From: a bacterium
GTDB taxonomy: Bacteria > Fidelibacterota > Marinisomatia > Marinisomatales > UBA1611
Reading direction: 5' to 3'
Assembly: GCA_004321745.1 (NCBI GenBank)
Contig: SGYO01000001.1
Coordinates: 62,001-126,000 of the forward strand
Length of the DNA: 64,000 bases
Shown: positions 25,893-35,834 of the stretch, piece by piece
Layout: every line of letters starts with the position of its first letter
Position numbering within the stretch: the stretch's first letter is position 1
Made by a program: the position numbers and the translations under genes
The notes under the pieces: generated by a model
Told to the model about the DNA's origin: nothing
Seen by the model: only the letters and a program-made list of their open reading frames with translations
The model's database searches: none

Positions 25893-28439
25893 ATGATAAA
25901 AAGCTCTAAGAAACTGATATTCCTATCAGTATGTACTATTTTTTTGATACAAAATATATTTGGACATGAGGGTCATAGTAAAAAACCAAAGATGCCTGCC
26001 ATAGGAGTAATACAAGGTTCTGTAACAGATTCTAGCTCTGGCGCTCCTATAGAATATGCATCTATTTCTATGATTGATAACCATGATGGAGATGTTGTCA
26101 CAGGCGGCCTTTCAGATAAAAATGGAAGCTTCAACATATCTGAAATACCCTTAGGAGAATACATAGTAGTTATAGAATTCATTGGTTATTCTAAAAAAGA
26201 AATTGGCCCTATAAATATTTTCCCAGGTCAAATGACTGGAGGTAAAGGCAAAATAAAACATTTTTTAGGCGAAATCCCAATGAAAGTTTCCAGTGTTAAT
26301 CTTGACGCCATAGAAGTTGTGGGAGACGAAAGTCAATTCATACAGACTGTCGATAAACAGGTATTTAAAGTGGGTAAAAACCTGACTGCTGCTGGAGGGA
26401 CTGGGTTTGACCTTTTAAGAAAAGTTCCAACTGTAGATGTAAACATTGATGGTGAAGTATCAATTGCAGGAGATGCTAATGTTACTATTTTAATTGATGG
26501 AAAACGCTCTGGACTTACTGGCTCAAATAGACGCGGAGTCGTTGATAATATCCAGGTTAGTATGGTAGAAAAAGTGGAAGTAATAACAAACCCATCGGCA
26601 AAGTATGATCCAGATGGAGTTGGTGGCATCATAAATATTGTACTGAAAAGAGGTTCTTTTGATGGTTTGAATGGTAGTATATCCGGTATGGCTGGGGAAT
26701 ATGAAAAGAGAAATTTAAATGGGAATGTAAACTACAGACAAAATAAGTGGAATGTATTTGCAGGAGCAAGCTCTTACACTGGCAATAACATTGGCAAAGG
26801 ATATCGGAATTTTACCTACAATTATAGTGATAGTAGTGCATCATTAAAGCAAAATACTATGAGAACAAAAAATCCTGCGAATGTTGGATTAAGGATGGGG
26901 GGAGATTATTATCCCAGCAAAAGTAGCACTTTTTCTTATACTTACAGTTTCAATGATCACACAGAAACAACAAAAGAAGAATTAGAATTTTATGAACCAT
27001 TCTCTAGACTTTCAAAATCAAAATCTGAAAATTTAGGAAACCATCATGATCATTCATTTTCATACGAGAACAACTTTGGTACCAAGGATAAAAAATTATC
27101 TACAGGGATTGATATTAATTTTGAAGAAGATGACGTCACGCAGTACAACATCGAAAACAGCTCAATAATAGATGATTACAATTCTGGAAGCACTGATACA
27201 GATTTTAAAGAAAAAATTAATAGTCAAACTTTTAGACTTGATTATGAAGATGGAGTAAACGATAAACTATCAATTGAAACGGGTTTCAAGACAACATTAA
27301 AGTCATTTTCTACAGATTATACATACTTAAATCAACTTTATATTAATGATTATAGCGAAGATATATATGCAGGATACATTAGTACCACTTATGACATTAC
27401 AGATCAATTTGGTATTAAAGCCGGAGCACGTTATGAACAAGTTGAGACAAATGCATCTCTTGTGCCCAGTTCTTCAAACACAGCTCCGGATAGCATAAAC
27501 ATAATTTCTACCATTATTGATAATGCTGTTGAGCTATCCCCTTACGAAAAACCATATTCAAAAATCTACCCAAGCCTCTTTTTGATTTATAAGCTATCTC
27601 CAATGCAAACTATTCAGTTTGGTTATTCACAAAAAGTTAATAGGCCAGGGAGAAGAACAATAAGCCCTTTCCCCAGGAATACGTATGATATAACCAGAAT
27701 AAGAAATGGTAACCCTTATTTAGACCCAGAATACAGCGATGTGGCAGAACTGAAATATTCTAGTAATTCAAGAAAATTAAATTTTAACGCAGGACTATCA
27801 TACAAACTTATTAAAGATAATATCATGTGGTGGGATAGAGACATGGTTGAATTTCAAGGAGATGTCTATGAAATTTTAACGGCAGATAACTCTGAAAACT
27901 CGGAAAGCATTGGTAGTAGCTTAGTAATTGTCTACAGACCAATTCCTCTTGTAAGCCTAATGCTTTCAAGGTGGTCTTGGAATAATAGGACCTATGGAAA
28001 TGGCGAGTCTGACCTTAATGGCGATTCAAATGGTGCTTATTACAGAAGTATGATCACATTAAACTTACCTCGAATTGCTAGAATGGAATTATCCATGGGT
28101 GGTAGAGGCGATATGAAGTTTACTACAGGTGGTAGCCCAGGAAATTTTAGTGCTGATCTAGGATTGCAGAAATCATTTTTAAATAATAAACTATCTGTAA
28201 CATTAAAATTTGATGATATCTTTGACACGAAGAAATTTGTCATCAATACTGAAAATGTAATAACAAACCCAATCTCTCAGGAAACATATATTCAATTAAT
28301 GGATGCTGAAAGACGTCGAGGACAACGCTATATATCAGTAAACATTAATTATAACTTTGGCAAACAACAGAAGAAGAAATGGAATCGACGTAACTTTGGT
28401 GGTGGAAGAAGTGGTGGTGGTATGGATATGGATTATTGA
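25893..28439 (+). CDS. TonB-dependent receptor-like outer membrane beta-barrel protein
   Basis: An 848-residue outer-membrane protein. A signal peptide (about residues 1-24, ending NIFG) is followed by a short HEGHSKKPKMP stretch and a CarboxypepD_reg-like domain (residues about 38-110, VIQGSVTDSSSGAPIEYASI). The plug domain spans about 130-255 (VEKVEVITNPSAKYDPDGVG, GGIINIVLKRG). The rest is a barrel of the OMP_b-brl_3 type with alternating aromatic strands. The tail is glycine-rich (FGGGRSGGGMD). Such receptors import chelated metals, vitamins or glycans with TonB energy; the ligand here is unknown. Confidence 0.9.
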   Translation: MIKSSKKLIFLSVCTIFLIQNIFGHEGHSKKPKMPAIGVIQGSVTDSSSGAPIEYASISMIDNHDGDVVTGGLSDKNGSFNISEIPLGEYIVVIEFIGYSKKEIGPINIFPGQMTGGKGKIKHFLGEIPMKVSSVNLDAIEVVGDESQFIQTVDKQVFKVGKNLTAAGGTGFDLLRKVPTVDVNIDGEVSIAGDANVTILIDGKRSGLTGSNRRGVVDNIQVSMVEKVEVITNPSAKYDPDGVGGIINIVLKRGSFDGLNGSISGMAGEYEKRNLNGNVNYRQNKWNVFAGASSYTGNNIGKGYRNFTYNYSDSSASLKQNTMRTKNPANVGLRMGGDYYPSKSSTFSYTYSFNDHTETTKEELEFYEPFSRLSKSKSENLGNHHDHSFSYENNFGTKDKKLSTGIDINFEEDDVTQYNIENSSIIDDYNSGSTDTDFKEKINSQTFRLDYEDGVNDKLSIETGFKTTLKSFSTDYTYLNQLYINDYSEDIYAGYISTTYDITDQFGIKAGARYEQVETNASLVPSSSNTAPDSINIISTIIDNAVELSPYEKPYSKIYPSLFLIYKLSPMQTIQFGYSQKVNRPGRRTISPFPRNTYDITRIRNGNPYLDPEYSDVAELKYSSNSRKLNFNAGLSYKLIKDNIMWWDRDMVEFQGDVYEILTADNSENSESIGSSLVIVYRPIPLVSLMLSRWSWNNRTYGNGESDLNGDSNGAYYRSMITLNLPRIARMELSMGGRGDMKFTTGGSPGNFSADLGLQKSFLNNKLSVTLKFDDIFDTKKFVINTENVITNPISQETYIQLMDAERRRGQRYISVNINYNFGKQQKKKWNRRNFGGGRSGGGMDMDY

Positions 28440-28464
28440 TCAACACCCATTTATTTCTAAAAAA

Positions 28465-29385
28465 TTATTTATTTTTTTCTGATAAATAAACCATTATTGC
28501 ATTTTGTACATGCATTCTGTTTTCCGCCTGATCAAATACAATAGAATAATCTGCTTCCATTACTCCGTCCGTCACTTCTCTGTCTCTTTCCGCTGGCAAA
28601 CAATGCATGAATAAAGTTTTTTGACCTGAGTTTTTAATTAGTTCTTCATTTACTTGAAAACTTGAAAATATCTTTTCTCTTTCAAGTGCCTCTTCTTTTT
28701 GCCCCATTGATGCCCATACATCAGTGTAAACAACATCTGCATTTTGAATAGCTTTTTGCGGGTCATGTGATATCGTAATATTTGAAATTTTTGCATCAAT
28801 TGCTTTCTGGACTGTACCATTATCAGGTGTGTAATCCTCCGGGCAACAACAAACAAAATCCATTGGTATTTTCATTGCTAAATGAAGCCAAGAATGAACT
28901 ATGTTATTCCCATCTCCCATATAGACAATTTTTAGTTTTTCAATTTTTCCCATGTGTTCCCAAACAGTAAAGATGTCTGTCATAATTTGGCAGGGATGAT
29001 TGTAATCAGTAAGTCCATTAATTACAGGTATTGTAGAGTACTCAGCTAATTCAATAATATGTTCATGGTCAAAAAGCCTCGCCATCATAACATCATTATA
29101 CCTGCTAAATAATCTAGATATATCTTTTATAGCTTCCCTTTTACCGATGCCAATATCGTTTGGTCCAAGAAATAATGCATGTCCTCCCATCCATTCAAAA
29201 CCTGTTTCAAAAGAAACTCTAGTTCTCGCAGATGGCTTAGCAAAAATCATTGCAAGGGATCTATTTTTGAAATGTTTGACGTCTGCTCTATGATGAAACT
29301 TTGCCTTTAAATCTTTTGCTAAATTTAGTATTTCCCATAGCTCTGTATCACTATAATCTGAAATGTGTAGAAAATGCTTCATCAT
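28465..29385 (-). CDS. argF: Ornithine carbamoyltransferase
   Basis: A 306-residue enzyme joining carbamoyl phosphate and ornithine to citrulline in arginine synthesis. The carbamoyl-phosphate loop is FAKPSARTRVSFETG. The HPCQ block (DYNHPCQIMTD), the DVWASMGQKEE segment and HCLPAERD near the C-terminus, with VFDQAENRMHVQNAIM, are characteristic. The last gene of the long operon starting at kdsB, 6 bases after hslU. Its substrate carbamoyl phosphate is supplied by CarAB, encoded at 52-56 kb. MM start: either ATG (29385 or 29382) is possible. Confidence 0.95.
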   Translation of the reverse strand: MMKHFLHISDYSDTELWEILNLAKDLKAKFHHRADVKHFKNRSLAMIFAKPSARTRVSFETGFEWMGGHALFLGPNDIGIGKREAIKDISRLFSRYNDVMMARLFDHEHIIELAEYSTIPVINGLTDYNHPCQIMTDIFTVWEHMGKIEKLKIVYMGDGNNIVHSWLHLAMKIPMDFVCCCPEDYTPDNGTVQKAIDAKISNITISHDPQKAIQNADVVYTDVWASMGQKEEALEREKIFSSFQVNEELIKNSGQKTLFMHCLPAERDREVTDGVMEADYSIVFDQAENRMHVQNAIMVYLSEKNK

Positions 29386-29391
29386 TTTTCC

Positions 29392-30732
29392 TTATAAAAT
29401 ATACCTGCTTAAATCTTCATCAAAAACAATATCCCCGAGCGCTTCCTTAACATACTTTGCAGTAATCTTTAATTTTTTTTGACCTTTCTTTGGATGTTCA
29501 AATAATGGTTGTTCAAGCAAAGTCGTCATAATTGTATGTAACCTTCTCGCACCAATATTCTCAGTCTTGGTATTGACCTCAGTCGCTAGTTCTGAAATGG
29601 CTTTGATGGATGATGGGTCGAACTCTAGAGAGACCCCCTCAGCTTCAAGCAAAGCAACATATTGTTTAATTAATGCTGATTTAGGATGGGTTAATATTTT
29701 AATAAAATCTTTGGTTTTTAGTTTATCTAATTCAACTCGAATTGGGAAACGGCCTTGAAGTTCAGGAATCATTTCAGATGGTGTGCTGATATGAAAAGCT
29801 CCAGCCGCAATGAAAAGAATATGGTCTGTAGACACCACACCATATTTAGTATTTACATTACTGCCTTCAACAATCGGTAATAAGTCTCTTTGCACTCCTT
29901 CTCTGCTCACATCAGGACCTTGCCCTGCACTTCCATTTACGACTTTATCAATCTCGTCTATGAATATTATCCCATTATTTTCAGCTCTATCTTTAGCTAT
30001 CCTAATTACCTCATCATTATCAATTAATTTTTGAGCTTCAGCATCAATGAGGACTTCTCGAGCCTCTGCTACTGGCATTTTTCTTGGTTTTTTTGATTTA
30101 GGGATGGCGTTACTTAGCATATCTTTAATATTCATACCAAGATCATCCATTCCAATGGGTCCTAATACTTGCATACCTGAAATTGTTTCTTGCTCAATTT
30201 CAATTTCAATAATTGTATCCTCAAAATCTCCATTTTCTAATTTTTTTCTTAATTTACTTCTTGTCCTCGAACTTCTCTCTTTCGACTCTTCAGATAACGA
30301 AGAACCATTTTTTTTATTTTCTGGGAAAAGAATATCTATAATTCTTTCATTAGCTAGACTTTCAGCTAGCTCAATAACTTCTTCTTCTTTCTCTCTTTGT
30401 ACCATATTAAAGGATGTATCCATCAAATCTCTTATCATGGACTCAACATCTCTTCCTACATAACCAACCTCGGTAAATTTACTAGCCTCAACTTTAACAA
30501 AAGGAGCACTTGTTAACGCTGCTAATCTCCTTGAAATTTCAGTTTTCCCTACTCCTGTTGAACCTATCATAATAATATTATTTGGCATTATTTCATCACG
30601 CATGTAACCAGAAACCTGTTGTCTCCGCCATCTGTTTCTCATTGCAATTGCTACAGCTTTTTTTGCTTTTGATTGCCCTATAATATATTTATCAAGTTCT
30701 TTAACGATCTGTTTAGGTGTTAATTCTTTCAT
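29392..30732 (-). CDS. hslU: ATP-dependent protease ATPase subunit HslU
   Basis: A 446-residue AAA+ unfoldase of the HslUV (ClpYQ) complex. Contains LTPKQIVKELDKYIIGQ at the N-terminus, Walker A GSTGVGKTE (Ser where Pro is usual), the pore motif GYVGRDVESM, Walker B GIIFIDEIDK, a charged I-domain (about 140-230) and the C-terminal sensor RRLHTIM and tail EDLSRYIL that docks on HslV. Its start shares one base with the hslV stop. Confidence 0.97.
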   Translation of the reverse strand: MKELTPKQIVKELDKYIIGQSKAKKAVAIAMRNRWRRQQVSGYMRDEIMPNNIIMIGSTGVGKTEISRRLAALTSAPFVKVEASKFTEVGYVGRDVESMIRDLMDTSFNMVQREKEEEVIELAESLANERIIDILFPENKKNGSSLSEESKERSSRTRSKLRKKLENGDFEDTIIEIEIEQETISGMQVLGPIGMDDLGMNIKDMLSNAIPKSKKPRKMPVAEAREVLIDAEAQKLIDNDEVIRIAKDRAENNGIIFIDEIDKVVNGSAGQGPDVSREGVQRDLLPIVEGSNVNTKYGVVSTDHILFIAAGAFHISTPSEMIPELQGRFPIRVELDKLKTKDFIKILTHPKSALIKQYVALLEAEGVSLEFDPSSIKAISELATEVNTKTENIGARRLHTIMTTLLEQPLFEHPKKGQKKLKITAKYVKEALGDIVFDEDLSRYIL

Positions 30733-31283
30733 TAGATTTCTAAAACTGTAATAGAATCATTTGTGTATATACAAAGATCCGCTGCTATCTTTAATGATTT
30801 TTCAGCGACTTGTTTTGCTGAGTATTTTCCGGACTGATGAAAAGCTAGAGCAGCTGCTTGAGCAAAACCACCACCAGAACCTATAGAAAGTACAGGCCCA
30901 TCTGGTTCTATTACATTGCCATCACCTGCAATAATAAAACTATTTTTTTTATCCATTACTAAAAGTAATGCCTCCAGATGACGAAGCATTTTATCCATTC
31001 TCCAATCCTTTGCCATTTCGACAACTGACCTTTTTAAATCTCCTTCATATTCATCTAGCTTTTGTTCAAACTTTTCAAATAGCGTAAGAGCATCAGCTGC
31101 AGCACCTGCAAAGCCACCTACAACTCCGCCTTTTGAGCTGTCAAACTTTCGAACTTTTACTGCTTTTTGCTTCATCGCCATATCACCAAGAGTTACTTGC
31201 CCATCTCCCGCAACAGCAACTTTTCCTTTTAAACGTACGCCTAGAATTGTAGTAGATCGGATATCAATCTTTTTGTTTTTCAT
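30732..31283 (-). CDS. hslV: ATP-dependent protease subunit HslV
   Basis: A 183-residue threonine peptidase of the proteasome-like HslUV complex. The conserved TTILGVRLKGKVAVAGDGQ marks the mature N-terminus, so about 10-11 residues form a propeptide ahead of the catalytic threonine. VTLGDMAMK, the GGFAGAAADALTL block and GDGNVIEPDGPVLSIGSGG are typical. It lies one base after hflC and is coupled to hslU. Confidence 0.97.
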   Translation of the reverse strand: MKNKKIDIRSTTILGVRLKGKVAVAGDGQVTLGDMAMKQKAVKVRKFDSSKGGVVGGFAGAAADALTLFEKFEQKLDEYEGDLKRSVVEMAKDWRMDKMLRHLEALLLVMDKKNSFIIAGDGNVIEPDGPVLSIGSGGGFAQAAALAFHQSGKYSAKQVAEKSLKIAADLCIYTNDSITVLEI

Positions 31284-31284
31284 T

Positions 31285-32220
31285 TTATTCTACAGAACCT
31301 AAATATTTTAAAAACTCACCATCTGTACTTAATACTAAAACTGTTTCTTTATCCAGAGTCTCCTTATATATCTCCATTGTTCTCATGAAACGATAAAAAT
31401 CAGCATCTTTGTTATAAGCAGCAGCATAAATGTTAGCAGCTTCTGCATCTGCTTTACCTTTTATCTCCTGAGAGCGCCTGTATGCATCAGAAGTAATTTC
31501 TTTAAGGTCTCTATCTTTTTGTCCACTTATTCTAGCAGATTCACCAGCACCTTGCGATCTAAATTCTTCTGCTATCCTTTTTCTTTCTGAGATCATACGT
31601 TCATATACTTTCTTTCGCACTTCAGGAACGTAGTTTATTCTTTTAAACTGAAAGTCCAATATTTCAATGCCAAGATCATTTGTACTCTCTTTAGCAAGCT
31701 CTAATATTTCTTTTGTAAGCTCATCTCTTCCACTTTTTATTATCGCTTTTTCTTTTTGAGTCTGATCGTTATCAACAGAGTCAATTACATAATCTCTATT
31801 TGAACTTCTAACAAGCTCTATAAGGTCATGATTTGCAATCGCATTTTGAGTAGCACCTTCTAAAACTGATCCTAAACGGGTTAGCGCTTTTGATTCATCA
31901 AACAGTCTTTTTGCATATTGAAGAGGGTCAGATATACGCCAGCGTGCATAAGTATTTATATTAATAAAACGCTTATCTCTAGTTGAAACTTGTTTTGGTT
32001 CTCCATCCCAAGCTAAAAACCTCTTATCAAAATAGTTCGCTGTTTCTAAAAATGGTTTTTTTATTTTTAACCCAGGAGTAGTAATAGGCTCACCAACCGG
32101 TTTACCAAATTGAGTGATTACAACTTGTTCTGATTCATCTATAATATAAAAAGCCCCTCCAAAAATGAGAACTGCTGCAATAATTCCGATGACTAAGACT
32201 GTACTTATAAATTTCCCCAT
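31285..32220 (-). CDS. hflC: HflC, membrane protease modulator (SPFH family)
   Basis: A 311-residue protein with an N-terminal membrane anchor (residues about 5-27), an SPFH/band-7 domain (ESEQVVITQFGKPVG, FDKRFLAWDGEPKQVSTRDKR in two parts) and a long helical tail rich in glutamate, arginine and alanine (ERKRIAEEFRSQG). HflC pairs with HflK around FtsH to regulate degradation of membrane proteins. The pair is encoded together as usual, sharing one base at the hflK stop. Confidence 0.95.
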   Translation of the reverse strand: MGKFISTVLVIGIIAAVLIFGGAFYIIDESEQVVITQFGKPVGEPITTPGLKIKKPFLETANYFDKRFLAWDGEPKQVSTRDKRFININTYARWRISDPLQYAKRLFDESKALTRLGSVLEGATQNAIANHDLIELVRSSNRDYVIDSVDNDQTQKEKAIIKSGRDELTKEILELAKESTNDLGIEILDFQFKRINYVPEVRKKVYERMISERKRIAEEFRSQGAGESARISGQKDRDLKEITSDAYRRSQEIKGKADAEAANIYAAAYNKDADFYRFMRTMEIYKETLDKETVLVLSTDGEFLKYLGSVE

Positions 32221-33194
32221 TATTTTGACTCCTTTCCTAAAGGCAATAATGGTAGAATGCCTTCTAGATCCTTATCTAAAATTATTTTTTGTTTTATCTT
32301 TGGATAAATATCCGCCATTGTCTCAAGATAGATTCGGTTCTTGGTTACCTCCGGCGCTTTCTTATAAGCCCTTAATAAATCCGTGTAAAGAGAAGCATCA
32401 CCTTTTGCTCTATTTATTCTATCCATTGCATACCCTTCAGCCTGCTGTACGGTTTGTTCTGCTTCACCCCTAGCTCTAGGGATTATACGGTTGTAATCAC
32501 CTAATGCTTGGTTTATCATTTTTTCCTTTTCTTGCTCAGCTGTATTTACTTCATTAAATGCATCCTGAACCTGTTTAGGAGGCAATACTTTCTGTAACAA
32601 AATGCGATTGATCTTAATCCCATTCTCATATTGATCACACATTTTTTGGAGCTTTACTTCCATCTTAGCAGCAATTTCTTGTCTCCCTGTTGTCAATACC
32701 TCATTTACACTTCTATCTCCAATTACTTCTCTCATTACTGCTTCATTCATATCTCTGAACGTGCCAACAGGATCCTTAACTTTAAATAAAAACTTATCAG
32801 GCTCAGCTATTCTATATTGAGTCTTCCAAGGAACAACTGCAACATTGAGATCCCCTGTAAGCATTAACGCTTCCTCCTGCAATTCAGAACGGTTTGATCT
32901 TCTTCTAGAATCTGAACTAGCAACTTGACCAAACTCCATTTCTAATTCTCTTTTTGTTGGAATCTTAATTACCGTCTGAATTGGTGCAGGCCATTTAACA
33001 TGGATGCCTGATTGAACTAAACCAGAGTACTCACCCAAAGTCATTAAAACACCTTCCTCCTCAAGCTCAACTCTATAAATAGAACTCCATATTGCTAAAA
33101 GCAAAACTAAGATCAATCCAATTGTGAACCCACTTTTTGGGAATTTATCGGGAACAATAAATTCTTGATCCCCAACTATTATTTTTCTTGCCAT
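32220..33194 (-). CDS. hflK: HflK, membrane protease modulator (SPFH family)
   Basis: A 324-residue SPFH protein with one membrane helix near residues 25-43 (GLILVLLLAIWSSIYRV). The band-7 domain follows (EEEGVLMTLGEYSGLVQSGIH, in parts VKWPAPIQTV and LTGDLNVAVVPWKTQYRI), then a coiled tail with QQAEGYAMDRINRAKGDAS. The N-terminal glycine-rich cytoplasmic segment of E. coli HflK is absent. It follows rpoN by 17 bases with a GAGG ribosome site, and shares a base with hflC. Confidence 0.94.
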   Translation of the reverse strand: MARKIIVGDQEFIVPDKFPKSGFTIGLILVLLLAIWSSIYRVELEEEGVLMTLGEYSGLVQSGIHVKWPAPIQTVIKIPTKRELEMEFGQVASSDSRRRSNRSELQEEALMLTGDLNVAVVPWKTQYRIAEPDKFLFKVKDPVGTFRDMNEAVMREVIGDRSVNEVLTTGRQEIAAKMEVKLQKMCDQYENGIKINRILLQKVLPPKQVQDAFNEVNTAEQEKEKMINQALGDYNRIIPRARGEAEQTVQQAEGYAMDRINRAKGDASLYTDLLRAYKKAPEVTKNRIYLETMADIYPKIKQKIILDKDLEGILPLLPLGKESK

Positions 33195-33211
33195 ATCAAC
33201 CTCTTCTTTTT

Positions 33212-34552
33212 TTAAATTTCTTTTCTAAGTCTCGCCACTGGAAGACCTAATTGATCTCTATATTTAGCAACAGTTCTCCTTGCTAACTTATATCCTTTAT
33301 CATTTAATAATTGTACTAATGTATCATCATTAAATGGGCTCGTTTTATCTTCTGAATTAATTATGTTTTGTAACTCTTTTTTTATTACAAATGTTCCAAG
33401 AACTTGCCCATTTCCAAGATCTATTGCATCAGTAAAATAATGTTTTAATTCAAAAACACCATAAGGAGTATCTACAAACTTACCACGAGTTGACCTACTT
33501 ATCGTAGAAATGTCCATATTAATTTCTTCTGCGATATCTTGCAATTTTAATGGTCTAAGATGATTCATATCTCCTCCAAACCATTCTGGTTGGTATTTAA
33601 TTATAGCCCTCATAACATTGACCATCGTAACTCGCCTCTGCTTTACAGCCTCAATGAACCAATTAGCAGAGTCCATTTTTTCACGTATGAATGATTTCGC
33701 CTTACCACTATACTCCCCATTTTCAACACCACCTTCATATGTTTTACTAATTCTCAATTCAGGAATACCACCGTCGTTAGTTGTTATTAACCAATCCTCT
33801 CCATCTTCTCTTACAATTACATCAGGTATGATTAGTTGAAAATTATCAGCATAGCCTTCACCGGGACGAGGATTTAGTTTAGATATTATTTCAACAGCAT
33901 CATGAAGTTCTTCACTGGTACATTTGAGTTTAGTTTTAATTTTTTCATACCTTTTATGCATAAAATCATCAAAATATTTTGATAAAATAATATGAGCATG
34001 TGATTCTTTATCTTCCTCAATTTGTACACTTAGACATTCTTTCAAATCTCTTGCGCCAAGCCCCTTTGGCTCCATCCTTTGAATAGCAAATAAAATTGGT
34101 TCAATGTCTTGTTCTTCTAATTCAAAATTATCTGCTATTAAGATCAAATCCGTATCTAAATAACCCCTCTCATTTATGTTCCAAAGAATATCTTCTGCAA
34201 TTTCTCTCTCCAGATCTGATAGTCCGAGGTCTTTTAATTGTTCAATTATTTTTTCTATGAAAGTCGTCCTGTCTGGTATTGGCAGATCGCTTTTCTCTTG
34301 TTCTATATAATAGGAGCTTTCATCGGTGTATACATCTTCAATCGGAGCATCCATCTCTTCTAATATTTCTTCTGCCATCGATTTTTCTTCAAAATCTTCT
34401 GGCTCAACCTGCTCTAAAATAGGATTTAACTCAAGCTCCTTCATTATAGCTTGCTCAAGGTTTAATGTATTTAGTTGAAGAAGTCGAGCTTGAAGAACTT
34501 GCCTCGGTGCAAGTTTTTGTTTTTGTTCAAGTTTCTGGGATAAACGAGGCAT
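33212..34552 (-). CDS. rpoN: RNA polymerase sigma-54 factor
   Basis: A 446-residue sigma factor for promoters of the -24/-12 class, which needs activator ATPases. Region I is glutamine-rich (LSQKLEQKQKLAPRQVLQA). The core-binding region includes GLGARDLKECL. The DNA-binding part has KLQDIAEEINMDISTISRS and the C-terminal RpoN box ARRTVAKYR. It sits 3 bases after lptB, an arrangement also known in proteobacteria, suggesting an old link between envelope assembly and sigma-54 expression. No activator gene is in the window. Confidence 0.96.
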   Translation of the reverse strand: MPRLSQKLEQKQKLAPRQVLQARLLQLNTLNLEQAIMKELELNPILEQVEPEDFEEKSMAEEILEEMDAPIEDVYTDESSYYIEQEKSDLPIPDRTTFIEKIIEQLKDLGLSDLEREIAEDILWNINERGYLDTDLILIADNFELEEQDIEPILFAIQRMEPKGLGARDLKECLSVQIEEDKESHAHIILSKYFDDFMHKRYEKIKTKLKCTSEELHDAVEIISKLNPRPGEGYADNFQLIIPDVIVREDGEDWLITTNDGGIPELRISKTYEGGVENGEYSGKAKSFIREKMDSANWFIEAVKQRRVTMVNVMRAIIKYQPEWFGGDMNHLRPLKLQDIAEEINMDISTISRSTRGKFVDTPYGVFELKHYFTDAIDLGNGQVLGTFVIKKELQNIINSEDKTSPFNDDTLVQLLNDKGYKLARRTVAKYRDQLGLPVARLRKEI

Positions 34553-34555
34553 TAA

Positions 34556-35299
34556 TTAATCTAGTCTAAATTTTTCTCCAAGATAAAGTCTCTTTGCTTC
34601 TTTATCATTAGCTAAAAATTCAGAAGTCCCCGATTTTAAAATTTCCCCGTTAAAAAGCAGATAAGAGCGGTCAGTTATAGATAAAGTCTCCCTAACATTG
34701 TGATCTGTTATTAATACGCCAATATTTCTTTCTTTAAGTGAATTTACAATTGACTGTATCTCTTCAACTGCAATTGGGTCTACACCAGCAAAAGGCTCAT
34801 CAAGCAACACAAAATCAGGATCCATACAAAGGGTTCTAGCAATCTCAACCCTCCTTCTCTCACCTCCTGAAAGTGTCCCCCCTTTACTTTTTCTAAGTGA
34901 TGTAACTGAAAAATCATCTAAAAGCGAATCTAGTTTATCATTTTGCTCATCTTTTGATAAATCTTTTCTCATCTCAAGAACAAGCTTAAGATTATTCTCA
35001 ACAGTTAGCTTTGAAAAAATTGATGGTTCTTGTGCTAGATAACCAACTCCTTTACGAGCTCGTCTATACATCGGGTCATTTGTGATATCATCATCGTCTA
35101 AATAAATATTTCCTTTTGTGGGTTTAACCATTCCAGTTATCATATAAAATGTAGTGGTTTTTCCTGCTCCATTGGGACCCAAAAGGCCAACAACTTCTTT
35201 TTGATTTACATAAATATCAACATTGTTTACAACCATTCTTGAACCATATTGTTTATGTAATCCTTTTGCAGACAACGATTTTTTATTTTTTGCACTCAA
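34556..35299 (-). CDS. lptB: LPS export ABC transporter ATP-binding protein LptB
   Basis: A 247-residue ATPase that powers LPS transport from the inner to the outer membrane with LptF and LptG. Walker A GPNGAGKTT, the LptB-typical YLAQEPSIFSKLTVENNL after the Q-loop, signature LSGGERRRVEIARTL and Walker B DFVLLDEPFAGVDPIAVEEI are all present, along with LITDHNVRETL. It directly follows lptC with a one-base gap. LptF/G are not in the window. Confidence 0.96.
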   Translation of the reverse strand: MSAKNKKSLSAKGLHKQYGSRMVVNNVDIYVNQKEVVGLLGPNGAGKTTTFYMITGMVKPTKGNIYLDDDDITNDPMYRRARKGVGYLAQEPSIFSKLTVENNLKLVLEMRKDLSKDEQNDKLDSLLDDFSVTSLRKSKGGTLSGGERRRVEIARTLCMDPDFVLLDEPFAGVDPIAVEEIQSIVNSLKERNIGVLITDHNVRETLSITDRSYLLFNGEILKSGTSEFLANDKEAKRLYLGEKFRLD

Positions 35300-35300
35300 A

Positions 35301-35834
35301 TCAATTCCTCTCGGTTACACCTGAAGGGTTTAGTATTTTCCAATTTTCAAGATCAGAGTCTGATTCAAATCCAATACCATATAATGTATCTTTTTCTAAC
35401 GTTGTTATCATTACAGAATCTTCTGTGCTCATTTTTTCATTTTTTGCATCCCAATAAAGTGTATCGGTATAAAGAGTAATCCCACTGTCAGAAATAGCAA
35501 TTACATTACCAACGGCTTTCATATTATTCGTTTTCTGATCAACTTCTGCTTTAAAACTATTAAGTACCGCGACATGTTTTTGCTTCTTATCAAAAAAATC
35601 TACTTCTACATTTTCATCTAATAAAATATGCTGCTTCTGATTATATTTTTCTAAATGACCAGATTTGACCCGTGCTCTTTCAATAGAAGAATCAGTCAAT
35701 ATAATTGTAACACCCCAACTTTCTTGGTCGGGGAAATCCACTCCTTTACTTAATTCTTCATTTGGTGATTCTCTAGAACACCCATTTATGAATAAGAAAA
35801 AAATAATTGCACATATTAGATTATTATAGCTCAA
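35301..35834 (-). CDS. lptC: LPS export protein LptC-like lipoprotein
   Basis: A 177-residue periplasmic protein. The N-terminus is a lipoprotein signal (IIFFLFINGC, Cys about 19). The remainder is a beta-jellyroll of the LptC/OstA type (YNQKQHILLDENVEVDFFD, NNMKAVGNVIAISDSGITL, TDTLYWDAKNEKMSTED). LptC relays LPS from the inner-membrane transporter to LptA. The family is highly diverged, but position between kdsC and lptB supports the call. It overlaps kdsC by 4 bases. Confidence 0.85.
   Translation of the reverse strand: MSYNNLICAIIFFLFINGCSRESPNEELSKGVDFPDQESWGVTIILTDSSIERARVKSGHLEKYNQKQHILLDENVEVDFFDKKQKHVAVLNSFKAEVDQKTNNMKAVGNVIAISDSGITLYTDTLYWDAKNEKMSTEDSVMITTLEKDTLYGIGFESDSDLENWKILNPSGVTERN

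Noticed and set aside
30047-30463. Open frame of 138 codons opposite hslU
   Set aside because: Antisense to a strongly conserved gene, serine- and isoleucine-rich as expected from a shadow frame, and without a ribosome site.
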